Part shown: positions 14,375-26,099 of the stretch, one piece after another
Numbering within the stretch: the stretch's first letter is position 1
How the letters are laid out: the number at the start of each line of letters is the position of its first letter
NCBI GenBank assembly: GCA_007922305.1
Contig: ML677365.1
Location: 13,663,931-13,727,930 of the forward strand
Reading direction: 5' to 3'
DNA from: Dermatemys mawii
Taxonomy: Eukaryota; Chordata; Testudines; Dermatemydidae
DNA: 64,000 nucleotides
The notes under the pieces: model-generated
What the model saw: the letters and a program-made list of their open reading frames with translations, nothing else
Told to the model about the DNA's origin: nothing
Database searches by the model: none
Program-made: the position numbers and the translations under genes

Positions 14375-17300
14375 CTGAAAGTTATACAAATAAAAAAACA
14401 AAAAACATATGAGAAATTATTGGATACAACAAAAATTAAAATTACCGACAAGATCATATTAAAACTTTTCTAGTTAGGGAATCCTTATAATAAACTATCA
14501 GATATTTAAGATTCAAAATACCTATTAGCCTGAAGTAGTCCCTATGTGGTTTCACTTCTAGAGTTGACACAGAGAAATTATTTGCACCGAGTGTTTGGAT
14601 TTTGTCAGTCTAGCTAGCTCATTATAACCATATCAGTAAAGTGGCAGGTAGTTGTGTGTTCTGCTTGTCCTTACATTATCACATGTTTAAAAGAAACCTG
14701 TAATAACATGCATCGCTCACAATTACAGGCATGTCCTAAACTGCAAGTTAAATGAAAGCTTTTACAATCTCTATGTTTTTAAAGAGGTTTATGTGAATTT
14801 GTTTCTAATCGTCCTCCACAACCCACGCACCAAGGCTCATAAAAATTCATATTATCATCTCATTTGGATGGGGGTGGAGACACAGGCTACGGAAGTATTC
14901 CGCATGTAATACAGGATCATGTTAGAATAATAGATTCATTTGACAAAATTAAAACAGATCTATAAAAAAATATAGATGAAAAATGTTAAGTATATTGCAT
15001 CAAGAGGCTGAATTATGAAAATGCTGTCCACTGCATAGATTGAATAAAGAATCATACACTACATTATAGAGCAGAGGAAAATGATATTCTATGAGATCCT
15101 TGCTTTTTTCTTCTTTTTAGTTTACCTTTTGTGGCCATAATACACTGTTCCTAAAGCCTCTCTGATGGATCATTAGGTATAATCTCATGGATTATTAATT
15201 ATTACTATTACTATTTTGTCACCACTCAAGGTTAATTACATATTGATGTGCCATGATAAAAATGCTCTGTAATAAAAAGACTTGAAACCTGTTTAAGAGA
15301 TGCCAGTTTATTACTGAGTGTTTTTATGATGGCACAGCAGTGGTTTCTAGATTTGCAATTGGCTGGTCTTATTTTTATATAATTTTATGTGATATTTTCA
15401 TATATGGGCTGGTGTAGTGATGCCAAGAATGTCTCCGGAGGATAAGCAAGTTTAATATTAAACCTTGTTTTTGTTAGATAAATACAACTAGTTTATATTA
15501 ATTAATATGTAATTAAGTATTTTATTTACTCCATCTGAGATGCAATTTAAAAACGGATCAGTTATTTAAATCCATATTAAAATCAGGCAACAATCAGATA
15601 GAAGAAATTACCACTTTTATAATATTATGAAAAAATCATGATCATAAGTACTGTAATTTATATGGAATATTATACATAATTCTCTTGCATTCTTCCTTGG
15701 CTGATTAAAAGAATATACATCAAGATGACTTTTCTAAAAGTATCTGCACTTTCGCTTTTATAACAAATATATGTGCATAAGGCAATGAAATGTGGGGAAG
15801 CAATCCTGTTGGTGGAAAAATTACTTTTTACAAACTTACACTTCACACTTGAAACAATTGGTCTAAGGCCCTGCAAACTCATTCACACGCATAGCTTTTA
15901 CTCACATGAATATTCACATTGATTTAAAAGAGATTGTTCACATGAATAAGAGAGCTGGACTGCGCCCATTCTGCACACATTTTCAAAAACAAGAGTCATA
16001 ACTCATATGAGTAATCTTATTGAATGCACTGAAAATATTTACACGTGTGAAGTTGCTTATGTGCAGGAATGCTGGTAGGCTTGAGCCGTCTTTATAAGTT
16101 ACAGTAGACAGTACATAATGCCTAGATTTAAACTGGTAATATAAATGACAGAGTATATTTAAAAAAACATGTTGATAAAATATTACTGATGTCACTGAGG
16201 TGTTAGCAAATATATGTATTCGCTCTTTTTTTCCAGTTAGTACATTTTGTCCAAATGACAGCACTTTATAGGATGGATTCACTGTTCTGTGAAAGTTCAG
16301 TTGCATCTCCAACCGCATGTACTAGTATGATGGGATCAGTGCCATGAACTACCCTGGGGAAAGTGTCTGTGCACACTGCTCCCCAGCTCGTACAAGAGGG
16401 TATTTACCAGTGTCCTAGCATTAGGATTGAAGCCATATAATTATAATTAATTCATAATAATCCTTGTGCTCCCAGTTTAGTTTAAAATTATTTTTAAAGG
16501 CACAATAGATTTCCTCATTATGTCACCACAGAGAGAATTCAGGTTGTGTAGGTGCCCTAAATATGCATTTCCATACCTTAACATATTTGTATTTCTTTTA
16601 AGTTCAATTTTAATTCTGCATTTCCTAGGTTTGAATACTTGTTTTGGAGACAATTCTACCCCTGTAACCCTTTTTTCCTAAATGAGTCATACATACTCTC
16701 GATTTTAACTCCATCTTAATGTAGTTTTTGGCTGGGAGTTTCCTTGGGTTTTTTTAATTATTAAAAATGTTATACATTATCAGGAATCAGGAAACGAAAA
16801 GAGAATGTTACTATGTGATTTGAAGATATGTAGTATCAACCTTAAATTATTTTAAAAGTTTTAACCTCTAGGGTCAGGCACTCTAGAGCAGCGCAAAGCA
16901 ACCAGAGCATACTGGCCAGTTAAACTGAATTTACATCTGCTTTGCATTGCCAGAGCACACACCACTTCTTCCTTTCCTCCTGTCCTCAACATTCCTCTGT
17001 ACAAACACCTACCCTCATACCCCATCTTCTCCCTACCTTTAACCTCTACATTCCCTTGCACCCTGCTAATGCCACCGGTTTCCCCCTCTTGCCCTTCTTT
17101 ATGAGTAGATCTGGTGCAGTAGGTAGCTTTTGAAATGAACTATTTAGGATTAATGGTAATGTTTTGCCATTACTTTTCACAACTAAAAAATGTATCCATC
17201 CAACAGAGATTGGTGCATAAACTCTTCCCCTTAAGAGATGTACTTGAACAATTATTCACTTTCAAAATGGCCACCATCTCCTATTGTTCTGAATAGGACT

Positions 17301-17591
17301 GAAGATACAGCTTGCTAATAGTTAAGAATAGTAAGCCCACCTTACCCCCTTTATTCTCAATGGACGTGAGGCCACAAGATGCCCTCTATTAAAATACCCA
17401 TCACCTCTCATTGTTTCCAGTAGGCAAGAAGCCATACTATCCTGTAGGAAGATGGTGTTCCCCTGTGCTACCAGAAGGCAGAGAAGAGCACTGTGAGGAG
17501 CAGATGAGTTTACTAAAGATAGTCACGGTCATTCACCTGCTCCTCTGTTCTGTAGAGAACTAAAATATGCTGCATGTGTTATTTACTATAG

Positions 17592-18582
17592 GGTTACCAT
17601 ATTGGAACATCCCAAAAAGAGGACACTCCACACGGGGGGGGTGGGGGTAGCCCTGCCCCCTAGCCACTTCCTCCCACTTCCTGACTACCCCCCACAGAAC
17701 ACCCAACCCATCCATCTCCCCCCCCGCTCCTTGTCCCTTGATCGCTCCCTCCCGGGACCCCTGCTCCTAACTGCCCCCCGGAACTCCACCCCCTATCTAA
17801 TCCTCCCTTCTCCTTGTCCCCGACTGCTGCCTCCTGAGACCTCCCACCCTAACTACCCCTAGAACTCCGCCCCCTACTCGTCCCCTGACTGCCCTGACCC
17901 CTATACACACCCCCACCCCCTGACAGACTCCCAGGACTCTCATGCCTATCCAACTGCTCCCTGTCCCTTGACTGCCCCCTCCAGAACTCCCGACCCATCT
18001 AACTGCCCCTGCTCCCTGTCCCCTGACTGCCACGACCCCTCTCCATCTCCTCCCCCTGACAGGCCCCCTGCAGAACCTCAGCCCCATCCAAGCCCTACTG
18101 GCTCCTGTCCCTTGACTGCCCCAACCCCTCTCCACATCCCCTCCTCCTGATAGCCCTCCCCCGAACACCCAACCCATCCAACCGCCCCTGCTCCCTGTCG
18201 CTTGACTGTCCCCCAGGGCCCCATACCCCTTCTCCAGCCCCCTAGCCCCCTTACCGTGCTGCTCAGAGTAGCGTGTCTGGCTCCACACGGAGCCAGACAT
18301 GCTGCTGTGCTCCCCCACGGAGCATGCAGCCCCACTCCCCACAGAACGCTGCCGGTGCAGTGCACTGAGGCTGCAGGGGACGGGGGAATGGCAGGGGACT
18401 CTGGCTTCTGGAGGCCCCAATGCGAGCGGCTCAATCCGGCCCAGCTGCCCTGTCAGCCGTGCCATGATCTGCACTGGGAGGGAAATCCTGGACCTTTTTA
18501 GATTTTTACAAATGCCTCCTGGACAGCTATTTAAAAACCAAAAAGCCGGGCATGTCCAGGAAAATCTGGACGTATGGTAACC
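17592..18582. mobile_element. 1-kb non-autonomous DNA transposon with GGTTACCATA termini
   Basis: The perfect terminal inverted repeat GGTTACCATA (17592-17601) and TATGGTAACC (18573-18582) bound an element whose interior (about 17620-18260) is a degenerate C-rich tandem array of a unit like 'cctgtcccctgactgcccc'. ttatttac (17579-17586) and ttatttat (18583-18590) may be a target-site duplication, though the left copy is offset by a few bases. The 225-aa minus frame across it is a glycine-rich artefact of the array. Confidence 0.75.
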
Positions 18583-18599
18583 TTATTTATTAACTGTTA

Positions 18600-18705
18600 T
18601 TCATTATTATTATTATTATTATTGTACTAGTAACTATGAACACCAGTTAAGTTCCAAGCCCCTACTGTGCTCAGTGCTGTACAACACAGTCACACTGTAT
18701 GATTC
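18600..18705 (-). repeat. MIR-like SINE tail, antisense, with ATT run
   Basis: A (TTA)n tract is followed by 'ccaagcccctactgtgctca' and 'gtgctgtacaacac', the complement of the MIR-like tail at 21780-21898. Confidence 0.5.
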
Positions 18706-18750
18706 TTTTCAATGAGTTCCATGATACTAGTTCATAAATGAAAAACTTAC

Positions 18751-19141
18751 TTCTGTTCCCCCATCTTTGAAAGTATCACTGTAAGTACTGTCAGGAGTAC
18801 TACGCTGGTCATCTTTGAGATAGTTTGAATGGGGGGTAATGTTGGGCACTTCATACTGAGTCTGTTCGAAGATAACCCCACGGTGCTCCTCATTTTCGCC
18901 CCTAACGTAATGCACTTGTGGGGCCATAAAAACTGGTGTGAACTCTTCTGCCTTTACCACGGTAACTCCAGTCACCGAGATTGGTGTTGGGCTCCCAGAT
19001 ACATTTGTGCTATACTCCCTTTTGGAAGACTCCAGATGTTCCTGGTTTAAGGAGAGATTAACTGGCACTGTCTTCAAGACTTGAACTCTGTTCTCTCCTC
19101 CACTCACATTACTCTGAGCTTCATTAGTACCAAGACAATTT
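18751..19141 (-). CDS. GRHL2: GRHL2 coding exon 4
   Basis: This is the largest GRHL2 exon in the window (391 bp). The acceptor is TTTCGCAG above 19141 and the donor GTAAGT at 18750-18745. It completes the split Arg and encodes residues 94-223. Recognisable GRHL2 blocks are [46 protein letters not shown] and [20 protein letters not shown]. This is the acidic, Ser/Thr-rich linker between the transactivation region and the CP2 DNA-binding domain, and it distinguishes GRHL2 from GRHL1 and GRHL3. The middle (about residues 125-140) is the least conserved against the human protein I recall. No stop or frameshift is present. Confidence 0.96.
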
Positions 19142-19945
19142 CTGCGAAACAAACAAAAACCTGTGAATTGTCCTAATAGAAACTGGCATCAAATTTCCTC
19201 ATTTAGGGAGTAAGCTGATTCCTACAGAAGTCAGGAAGAAAATACACTCTCAGTGCAAAACTTTCTTCATGTATTGAAGACCAGGAGAGTTTACCTTCCT
19301 CTGAAACATCAAGTATTGGCCACTGCAGGAATTAGAATGCAGGACACAGTGAATGAATGTCTGATCTAGTACGACAAATCCTACGTGACCTATTTTTCAT
19401 TTTCCTTAGACTACTATTTGTATACATAGTTAATAGATCAATACAAAAACCTATTGACCAACATAAATATCAGGGGTTTTACATAAAATTATATATATTA
19501 CTGACAGTAGAACAATTTTCAAGTGAAACAGAAAGGGTGAATTGTCAATACTGAGATTAATATTTTGCTATCTGCCCTTTCAGACAGTCACAGAGTGGTG
19601 ACCTTGTTTACTGATGTAATTCCTTAAGAAGTACTCCCAGAAATCCCCTCATAACAGAGCAGGACAGTAATTGTTGCGGGTGCATTGTAGCTTTCAGTAG
19701 TACCAACTTATCTCTAACTGAAGGTGCCTTTGAAAACCCATTTCACGTGCAGTCATCACATACATTAAATGGTTAATTCATAAAGCTTTTAGCTTCCAAT
19801 AGATGCTAAGTGTTTTGTTCTCATTTTCAATGGCTGCCATCTTGGCTTTCCGTTGGTTGGATGTTTTGCCAATCCTGCTGTGGAGTTTCTCTGGAGGCAG
19901 ATGGAAGTGGAACTCTCTCTCCAGATGCAGACTGAAGACGTTTCA

Positions 19946-20200
19946 GGTTATGTCTTCACTGTCAAAAAGTAGCTTTCTGTGCATCAAGATAGCTAGTTTT
20001 ATGTAAATCATAGTGGAGACAAGGCACTGTTAGTTTTTACCTCAATGTAACTAGCTGAGCCAAACCCCACTTTGGGGCATAGCCATGATCTTGACTAACT
20101 AAGATAAAAGATACTTGTGCTTTCTCTCCACTAGGATTTTACATTGAGATAGCTAACTCGATGTACAAACATACCTATATTTTGCAGTGAAGACATAGCC
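19946..20200. mobile_element. Inverted-repeat MITE
   Basis: The ends 'aggttatgtcttcactgtca' and, on the complement, 'ggctatgtcttcactgcaaa' are terminal inverted repeats. The interior carries mirrored 'agatagctag' and 'gagatagctaac' motifs. A short palindromic element inside GRHL2 intron 3. Confidence 0.7.
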
Positions 20201-20456
20201 TCCCTCTCCTGTTCGTGAGTTTCAATAAAGTCAGTTGTTTTTTCTTACCCTCCCACACAGGACCCTTTAGCAACTTTGACTCCAGAGAAGGCAAAGGCTA
20301 TAATCTGACAGGTGTGGGGGGAAGAAAATGTTTGACAGAAGTAGTTTTAATGAAGGGGTTATGTAAAGTTATTTGCTTCCTGACAGAGATGAGATCAGGC
20401 TAAGTATAACTACTTAAATTAGTTTACGAAAGCCAAACTACATAGCTTTTGTTACA

Positions 20457-20475
20457 AAAAAAAAAAAAAAAAAAA
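20457..20475 (+). repeat. Poly-A run
   Basis: A pure adenine homopolymer of roughly 20 nt in GRHL2 intron 3. No retrotransposon body was recognised beside it. Confidence 0.8.
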
Positions 20476-20754
20476 GCAATATTTCTAATGTCAATTTTTT
20501 TTTTCTTGTTTACTTTTTCAAATAACATGACAACTTCTGGGATTCTTTATTATTTTGAAAACCCCCTTTTTAAAAAAAATCCCATTTAATTTTTTTAATA
20601 CGTAGAGCTGTGTAATGGTTGCTTCCCACACTAGACTTTGTTTTTTTATCTTGTAGAAGGAAATCAGAGGCCATAACAATTCTTCTGATTCACATCTCAT
20701 CAAAGTTTCTTTTACCTGCAGTGTATTAATATATTATTTTAAATGATACTATAC

Positions 20755-20822
20755 CTTTTATCTTGGTCTTCTTGATTCTCACTTACTTTGTTAACAGACA
20801 ACAGCCTTTTATCTCTGGGAAC
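20755..20822 (-). CDS. GRHL2: GRHL2 coding exon 3
   Basis: This 68-bp exon is too short for ordinary ORF finding. The acceptor is TTTCTCAG immediately above 20822 and the donor GTATAG is at 20754-20749. It reads [22 protein letters not shown] plus two bases of an Arg codon (residues 71-93), matching the recalled human segment [22 protein letters not shown]. It enters at phase 0 and leaves at phase 2, exactly what exons 2 and 4 require. The donor GTATAG is weaker than the others, so skipping is possible. Skipping would shift the frame, because 68 is not a multiple of three. Confidence 0.93.
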
Positions 20823-21107
20823 CTGAGAAAGGCATCAGACATTGGTCAGGCAAGTGTAACAGTTTCTATTTGCAACTTCAGATTAATATAGTCTAACAAA
20901 AGGTAAGGTTTATTTAGATCAAGGATGTCAAACTCATGGATGTCAGGGCTTACTTTTTTCTATTATATTGACAGTAACCTTAAAGATGACTCTCTTTCTC
21001 TCCCTCCACCCCCCCAGGGTGGGAAAAAAATACAGGAATTGTTCTTTCCTTTGGTTCCTGGATGTGTAAAAAAGGCCTGGAAAGGTTTTTGGTTTTCTTT
21101 CACCAAT

Positions 21108-21175
21108 TTAAGGTGCCACTAGGCTCCCCGTTGCTTTTGTGGATACAGACTAACATGGTTATCCCTCTGATCAAT
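21108..21175 (-). mobile_element. PLE tail fragment, antisense
   Basis: 'aaggtgccactaggctcc' followed by 'gatacagactaacatggtta' and 'ccctctga' is a diverged copy of the PLE 3' tail seen at 60420-60490. Confidence 0.5.
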
Positions 21176-21611
21176 TTAGATATGTTTTTTTTATACTTGC
21201 AGGAGATTTTAAATTGTTGAGGTGAATATTGTTTGGCTAGTTAAAAAATAAACATGAGAAGAAACCCCAATGAAACATGGCTTGAATGTGAAAATGCACA
21301 CTCATCGTAAAAGTAATGTAAAAAATTGTCATCCAAGATATCAGAGACATTGGGACCAAGACAATTTAAATGAAACAACAAGAACTTCCGATTACACAAA
21401 GGGGACTCAACATTGAGTCTCATGCTTTAGAGCAGGGGATGATCGCTGGAGGGACTAAAATGGTATTTCTCACACAGGTACTGCATGGCAAAATTGGTAA
21501 GAAGCATTCTATGGTTTTGCTTTGACTTCAGCAGGAGCCAGTAATCAGGGCCAGAGTCTTAGTAGCAGCCATACTTAGACATTATCAGAGATATGAGAAC
21601 AAAGATGGTTT

Positions 21612-21898
21612 CATGGTTAAGCTACTGGGCTGGGACTCAGTTTTCAAATCATGACTTTGTAACAGTCTTCTCATGTGAGTTTGATTAAATCCCTTAATCT
21701 TTCTGCGCCTCAGTACCCTATCTGTAAACAACATAATACTACTTCCTTTCTTCTACCCTTTGTGTCTCTTTTTGTCTATTTAGATTGTAAGATTCTTGGG
21801 GCAGGGACTGACATATTCTGTGTCCGTACAACGCCTAGCACAATGGGGTCTGAGCCCAGTGGGGCCTCTAGGCACTACTTTAATGCAAATAAATAACA
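21612..21898 (+). mobile_element. MIR-like SINE, near full length
   Basis: An ordered tRNA-like head ('catggttaagctactgggct', 'gggactcagt'), a middle with 'ctttctgcgcctcagtaccc', and a tail with 'gattgtaagattcttggggc', 'agggactgacat', 'acgcctagcacaatggggtc' and 'gggcctctaggcactac', ending in an AAT-rich run. This is the most complete of the MIR-like copies here and the reference for the fragments. Confidence 0.7.
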
Positions 21899-22355
21899 AC
21901 AATAATAACGAATGGAACTGTCATTAAAAGAGAAAACCAAGTTAAAGAGTGGGCAAAAATAAAAAGTTTCAATTTAACCAAAATGAGTGGTGATACCATA
22001 GAAAAACCTCCAGATGAGCAAGGTCTCTGCTTTTTAAAGAATACTCCAGGTGTGTAAACCAAAAGAAGACTTAATTATATCCATCAGAGGCTTTTAAAAA
22101 TTAAAAAAAGCAAGAATACTGTGCTGAACAAAATAGTGGGTGCTGGGTTCTTTTAAGGTTTGTAATTTTAGCTTTAATCCCCAGTCATAATTAAATCAAA
22201 AGGCCTTTAAGTTGTCTTCTTGAAATGGAGAGGGAGTTTAATGTTAGTGTCCAATGGGAAGAAACTTATTTGGAAATTGTTCTGCAACATAATTCTCTCT
22301 CTTGATCTGCCTTAAAAACAGGGGGTTTGGAAGATATATCAATCAAGTTACCTAC

Positions 22356-22545
22356 TTTATAATAATCATACAATAAGCCAAGAGCAGCAGCACTGTCCTC
22401 ATCTCCATTTATGCTCATCATAGCCTTGGTAGCTGCTGTTAGGGGATTTTCCAGGTATGATTTCCAGGCTTCATCTTCACTTGTGTAGGCTCGTCTGGTA
22501 TTGAATGGAGTCTCATTTGGTACTAAGGCCACAAGCCGTTTGTTA
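22356..22545 (-). CDS. GRHL2: GRHL2 coding exon 2 (N-terminal transactivation region)
   Basis: The acceptor is ...TTTTTACAG just above 22545 and the donor GTAGGT lies at 22355-22350. The exon supplies the last base of the split Asn codon, then residues 8-70 in frame. It contains the very conserved grainyhead N-terminal block [20 protein letters not shown] and [20 protein letters not shown], which is shared by GRHL1 and GRHL2. The family's transactivation activity maps to this N-terminal region (established knowledge). Residues around VPNETPFN are shorter than the human VPMPSDPPFN I recall, so this segment is lineage-variable. An open frame reads past both splice sites, but those flanks ([13 protein letters not shown]... 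and ...GNLIDISSK) are intronic. Confidence 0.96.
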
Positions 22546-23014
22546 CTGTAAAAACACAAGGCACACAGTGGGAATTCACCAGAGAGTTTTCCTTTCAGAT
22601 CCACAAACAACCTTAAAATTTTCTATTGCGTAATCTTTCCAAGAAAGGATGAGCAAAAAATAAGATAAAATGGAGTAAAACTGATCTAACAGTGTCAAGC
22701 AAAGACTTCAGTACTAAACTTGCTGTTAAAACATGCATCAATACTAGATAGATATCCTCAGACCTTAATAGTATGTATATATGCATCCAGAAGGCCAAAC
22801 TGGTGTGCATCTGCAGCCCAATGATTTGTGTGCAGCGTTTTCCTCACACTGTACTATATATATATTGCTGTAGCTATTAAAATATTTTTCAAATTGTTGT
22901 AAAACAATAGGTAATATTGTTCCATTTAAGAAATATGCCTTTTTATAGCAGAACTATTTTTTCTCCCTTCTTGCTAATTTGGAGGGTAATTTGACAGTAG
23001 TTTCAGATTGCCTT

Positions 23015-23118
23015 TCAATAACTGGGGCATCTGTGGTCCAACGGGGTGGAACTCAGGAGATCTAGATTCTATTCTCACCTCGGCCACTGACCTACTGTGG
23101 GCAAATCATTTAATCTCG
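23015..23118 (+). repeat. MIR-like SINE head
   Basis: 'gtggtccaacggggtggaac', 'ggagatctagattctattct', 'gccactgacctactgtgggc' and 'ctgagtctcagg' match the 5' half of the MIR-like SINE. Confidence 0.55.
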
Positions 23119-23127
23119 CTGAGTCTC

Positions 23128-23378
23128 AGGCATTGTATATGCAGGGAACTTCAGCCTCCGTGTAGCTGTAGTGTAAACTCTTGGCATAAACAGGCAAAAC
23201 CACTATAAACTATGATTTGCACAAGTGTAGTTTGCCCGTACTTGAAACTGGGATATCTGCGTGAATCATGGCATTATAGTGGATTTGCCCACATACATCA
23301 CAAGTTTGCATTGATGCAACTACACCGATGGCTGACTACCAATAGCTGAAATCTCCATCACAGACAAAGCCTCAATTA
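23128..23378. mobile_element. MITE-like inverted-repeat segment
   Basis: 'actataaactatgatttgca', 'caagtgtagtttgcccgtac' and 'attatagtggatttgcccac' are arranged in partially mirrored form, and the right end resembles the complement of the 'gcattgtatatgcagg' left end. Weakly supported. Confidence 0.35.
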
Positions 23379-25157
23379 CTGGAAATGGAAATAATAATGA
23401 CTACCTTTATAATGTGCTTTGTGATCCAACAGATAAACAGCTATATAAATGCAAAGTATTATTACTACACAATAATCAGAAGTAACCCAGCACTGGGAGG
23501 GAAGTGTTTTATCTGGATTGAAAGGCAGATAATCCCATTCACTGGAAGCACTGAGTCAATTTGATTGTTCATACTATGCACCTGATGAAATATTTTTTAT
23601 ACATTTCCTCTTCAAAAAATGTATCACCTCTCTGAGGAAGAATCAAACTGGGTAAAAATGACTTAGAATTGAACATGCTCTTTTCATTTGCCAGCCTATT
23701 TACTTGACTAGCCTTCCTTGTGAAGTTTGTTTTTTTTTTAATTCCTTACAGTCTTTTACATTTATGTAAAAACTGCTCATTTTAGATTTGTTGGTTCTCC
23801 TCTAATTACTGTTGGCCTAATCCTACAGTTCTTAAGCAGGCAAAACTTTAATTGAAGTTAGTGGGACTTCTGTTAACACAAACACTGACTGTGAAATTGA
23901 GTCCTATGCTTGATTTGAGAAATAGGAGACAATAAAGGTCAAACTGAACTCACAATCTAAATAAGTGCTTCCCTTACCTTATTCCCCTGGGATATGCCCT
24001 GCCCCACAATTTTCCAATTACAGTGAATCCTATTGTGAATTTACTGATAAGCACAAACTTCACATTGAACGCTACTGATGCTTGAACGGGCTTTGTAAAG
24101 TGCATTTTCTTGTTGAATAATGAAGGGATTTCTGTGGGTAGAGATTATCATCTCTTCAGAACACAGCACTGTTTGCATGTTACTTTGTTTGATGAAAAAC
24201 AAAATAATCAGCCGGTACATGGATCAAAATTGTATGAGCCGCAGGAAAGAGCATTTCATAACTTTATTACACAAATAACCAGAATAATGATCTCTGATTA
24301 TTTTTTTTCTTTCAGGTTAAAATATATTGACTTTAAAGATACTCCTTTCCTTTTTGCAGTGCCTTTCCACCATCATCTGGCTTTTTGCACTATTCTAGGG
24401 CTTCCCCCTCTCATTTCCATGTGTATAATTGCGTACCTATAGTCACAGTGAGAGAAATTAAAGCATTTATTTATAATACAAGAGACAGAGGTAAGGAACT
24501 GCAAGGCCTGCTTTCCTTTTCAGCTTTCTATTGTTAGTGACCCTCAATTCAGATCTGCAATAACCTCCTTCTTTGTGCTTAAGAGATGATTGAAACTTGT
24601 TCCCACCCTGGAAGAGCTACTTCTCTCCAGCTAAGAGGTAATTATTCCCTTCGGATTCTTCTTTCCTGAACAAAGCTCTCCTTTAACTAAACACATGATG
24701 GTTTTATGACACGGGCAACTGCCCATTGTGAGCAACACCAATACCACATCCATTCTCCTCTGTAGATAATCAAAAACTACAGACATTAATTCTTCTGTCC
24801 CTTGGAGCTCTTGCATTTGACAATCATAACTGACTTCATAGTTTGCGTGCTACAGGCTTATCACAAGATGCACCTGTTTAAAATTGTAACACGCTTGTCT
24901 GGAGAAATATTAGACACCCAAACCAGAAGGAATCAGCCTCTAAGCACTCAGTCCTAGAGAAGACCAATATTAAAGGGGTAGTTCTATAAGTGATACATCT
25001 ATCATTTTGGAGGGCACTCAGACACTAAGGTGATTAGTGTAATTGAATTGCCTGTCAATAATTAAATAGCCTGGGGAGATAAAAATTCATGGCAGCAGAG
25101 ATCAGTAGACTAGGATTTAGGGTCTTCCTTTCAATTGAATTGAACCCATTTTCTCTA

Positions 25158-25790
25158 CAACATAAGAAAGGCCGTACTGGGTCAGACCAAAGGTCCATCC
25201 AGCCCAGTATCCCGTCTACCGACAGTGGCCAATGCCAGGTGCCCCAGAGTGAGTGAACCTAACAGGTATGGATCAAGTGATCTCTCTCCTGCCATCCATC
25301 ACCACCCTCTGAAACAGAGGCTAGGAACACCATTTCTTACCCATCCTGGCTAATAACCATTAATGGACTTAACCTCCATGAATTTATCCAGTTCCCTTTT
25401 AAACCCTGTTATAGTCCTAGCCTTCACAACCTCCTCCACAACCCAAGGAATCCCACAGGTTGACTATGTGCTGTGTGAAGAAGAACTTCCTTATATTTGT
25501 TCTAAACCTGCTGCCCATTAATTTCATTTAGTGGCCCTAGTTCTTATATTATGGGAACAAGTAAATAACTTTTCCTTATTCACTTTCTCCACACCACTCA
25601 TGATTTTATAGACCGCTATCATATCCCCCCTTAGTCTCCTCTTTTCCAAGCTAAAAAGTCCTAGCCTTTTTAATCTCTCCTCATATGAGACCCATTCCAA
25701 ACAACTAATCATTTTAGTTGCCCTTCTCAGAACTTTTCTAATGCCAGTATATCTTTTTTGAGATAAGGAGATCACATCTGTACTCAATAG
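25158..25790 (-). mobile_element. CR1 LINE, 5'-truncated (copy A)
   Basis: The CR1 3' untranslated region begins at 25158 (complement of 'cataagaaaggccgtactgg'), followed by 'gtcagaccaaaggtccatcc' and the usual CR1 3' blocks. From 25787 down to 25524 the minus strand reads the C-terminus of the CR1 reverse-transcriptase protein: ATKMISCLEWVSYEERLKRL, then [20 protein letters not shown]. The 5' end is truncated near 25790, next to a short palindrome. It lies in GRHL2 intron 1 in the same orientation as the gene. Confidence 0.88.
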
Positions 25791-25792
25791 AT

Positions 25793-25820
25793 TCTATGCT
25801 TTCATATTTGAAAGCATAGA
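25793..25820. repeat. Short palindrome at CR1 truncation point
   Basis: Twelve-base arms tctatgctttca (25793-25804) and tgaaagcataga (25809-25820) are perfect complements around a 4-nt spacer. They lie exactly where CR1 homology ends. Confidence 0.85.
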
Positions 25821-26099
25821 TTCTCTTCTTTCATATTTAAAAATAAAATGCCTGTCTCCTCTGCTTATAGATAAGGCCTGCAGTATGTAAACAAAAGCAC
25901 TGTCATTTTATGGAGCTTGAAAACAAACTGAAACAATAATACTAACAGAAAAAAAACCTGCTTCCCTACCCAGAGCCCTGCAGTCCACTTACAGAGGAGT
26001 TAATGCTGAGACCTAATTATCACCTGTTAAGCATTGTGAAATCGTTTCAACTATCTGGTGTCAGAAGAGCTAGTCATTGGCAGAATGCAGTATTAGCCA

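Larger units (their letters stand above)
14375..18750 (-). other. GRHL2: GRHL2 intron 4
   Basis: A 4.4-kb intron with donor GTAAGT and acceptor TTTCAG. It holds a 1-kb element with GGTTACCATA termini (17592-18582) and an antisense MIR-like tail next to an ATT run (about 18600-18705). 14375-17590 is AT-rich with nothing recognised, apart from a faint CTTAAG-family match near 15860-15990. Confidence 0.88.
19142..20754 (-). other. GRHL2: GRHL2 intron 3
   Basis: A 1.6-kb intron with donor GTATAG and acceptor TTTCGCAG. It contains an inverted-repeat MITE (about 19946-20200) and a pure A run at about 20457-20475. No other features were recognised. Confidence 0.9.
20823..22355 (-). other. GRHL2: GRHL2 intron 2
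   Basis: A 1.5-kb intron with donor GTAGGT and acceptor TTTCTCAG. It contains a MIR-like SINE (about 21612-21898) and an antisense PLE tail fragment (about 21108-21175). No other features were recognised. Confidence 0.9.

Noticed and set aside
17797..18474. 225-aa glycine-rich minus-strand frame
   Set aside because: It spans the C-rich tandem array inside a DNA transposon; glycine/arginine bias and several alternative frames indicate an artefact.
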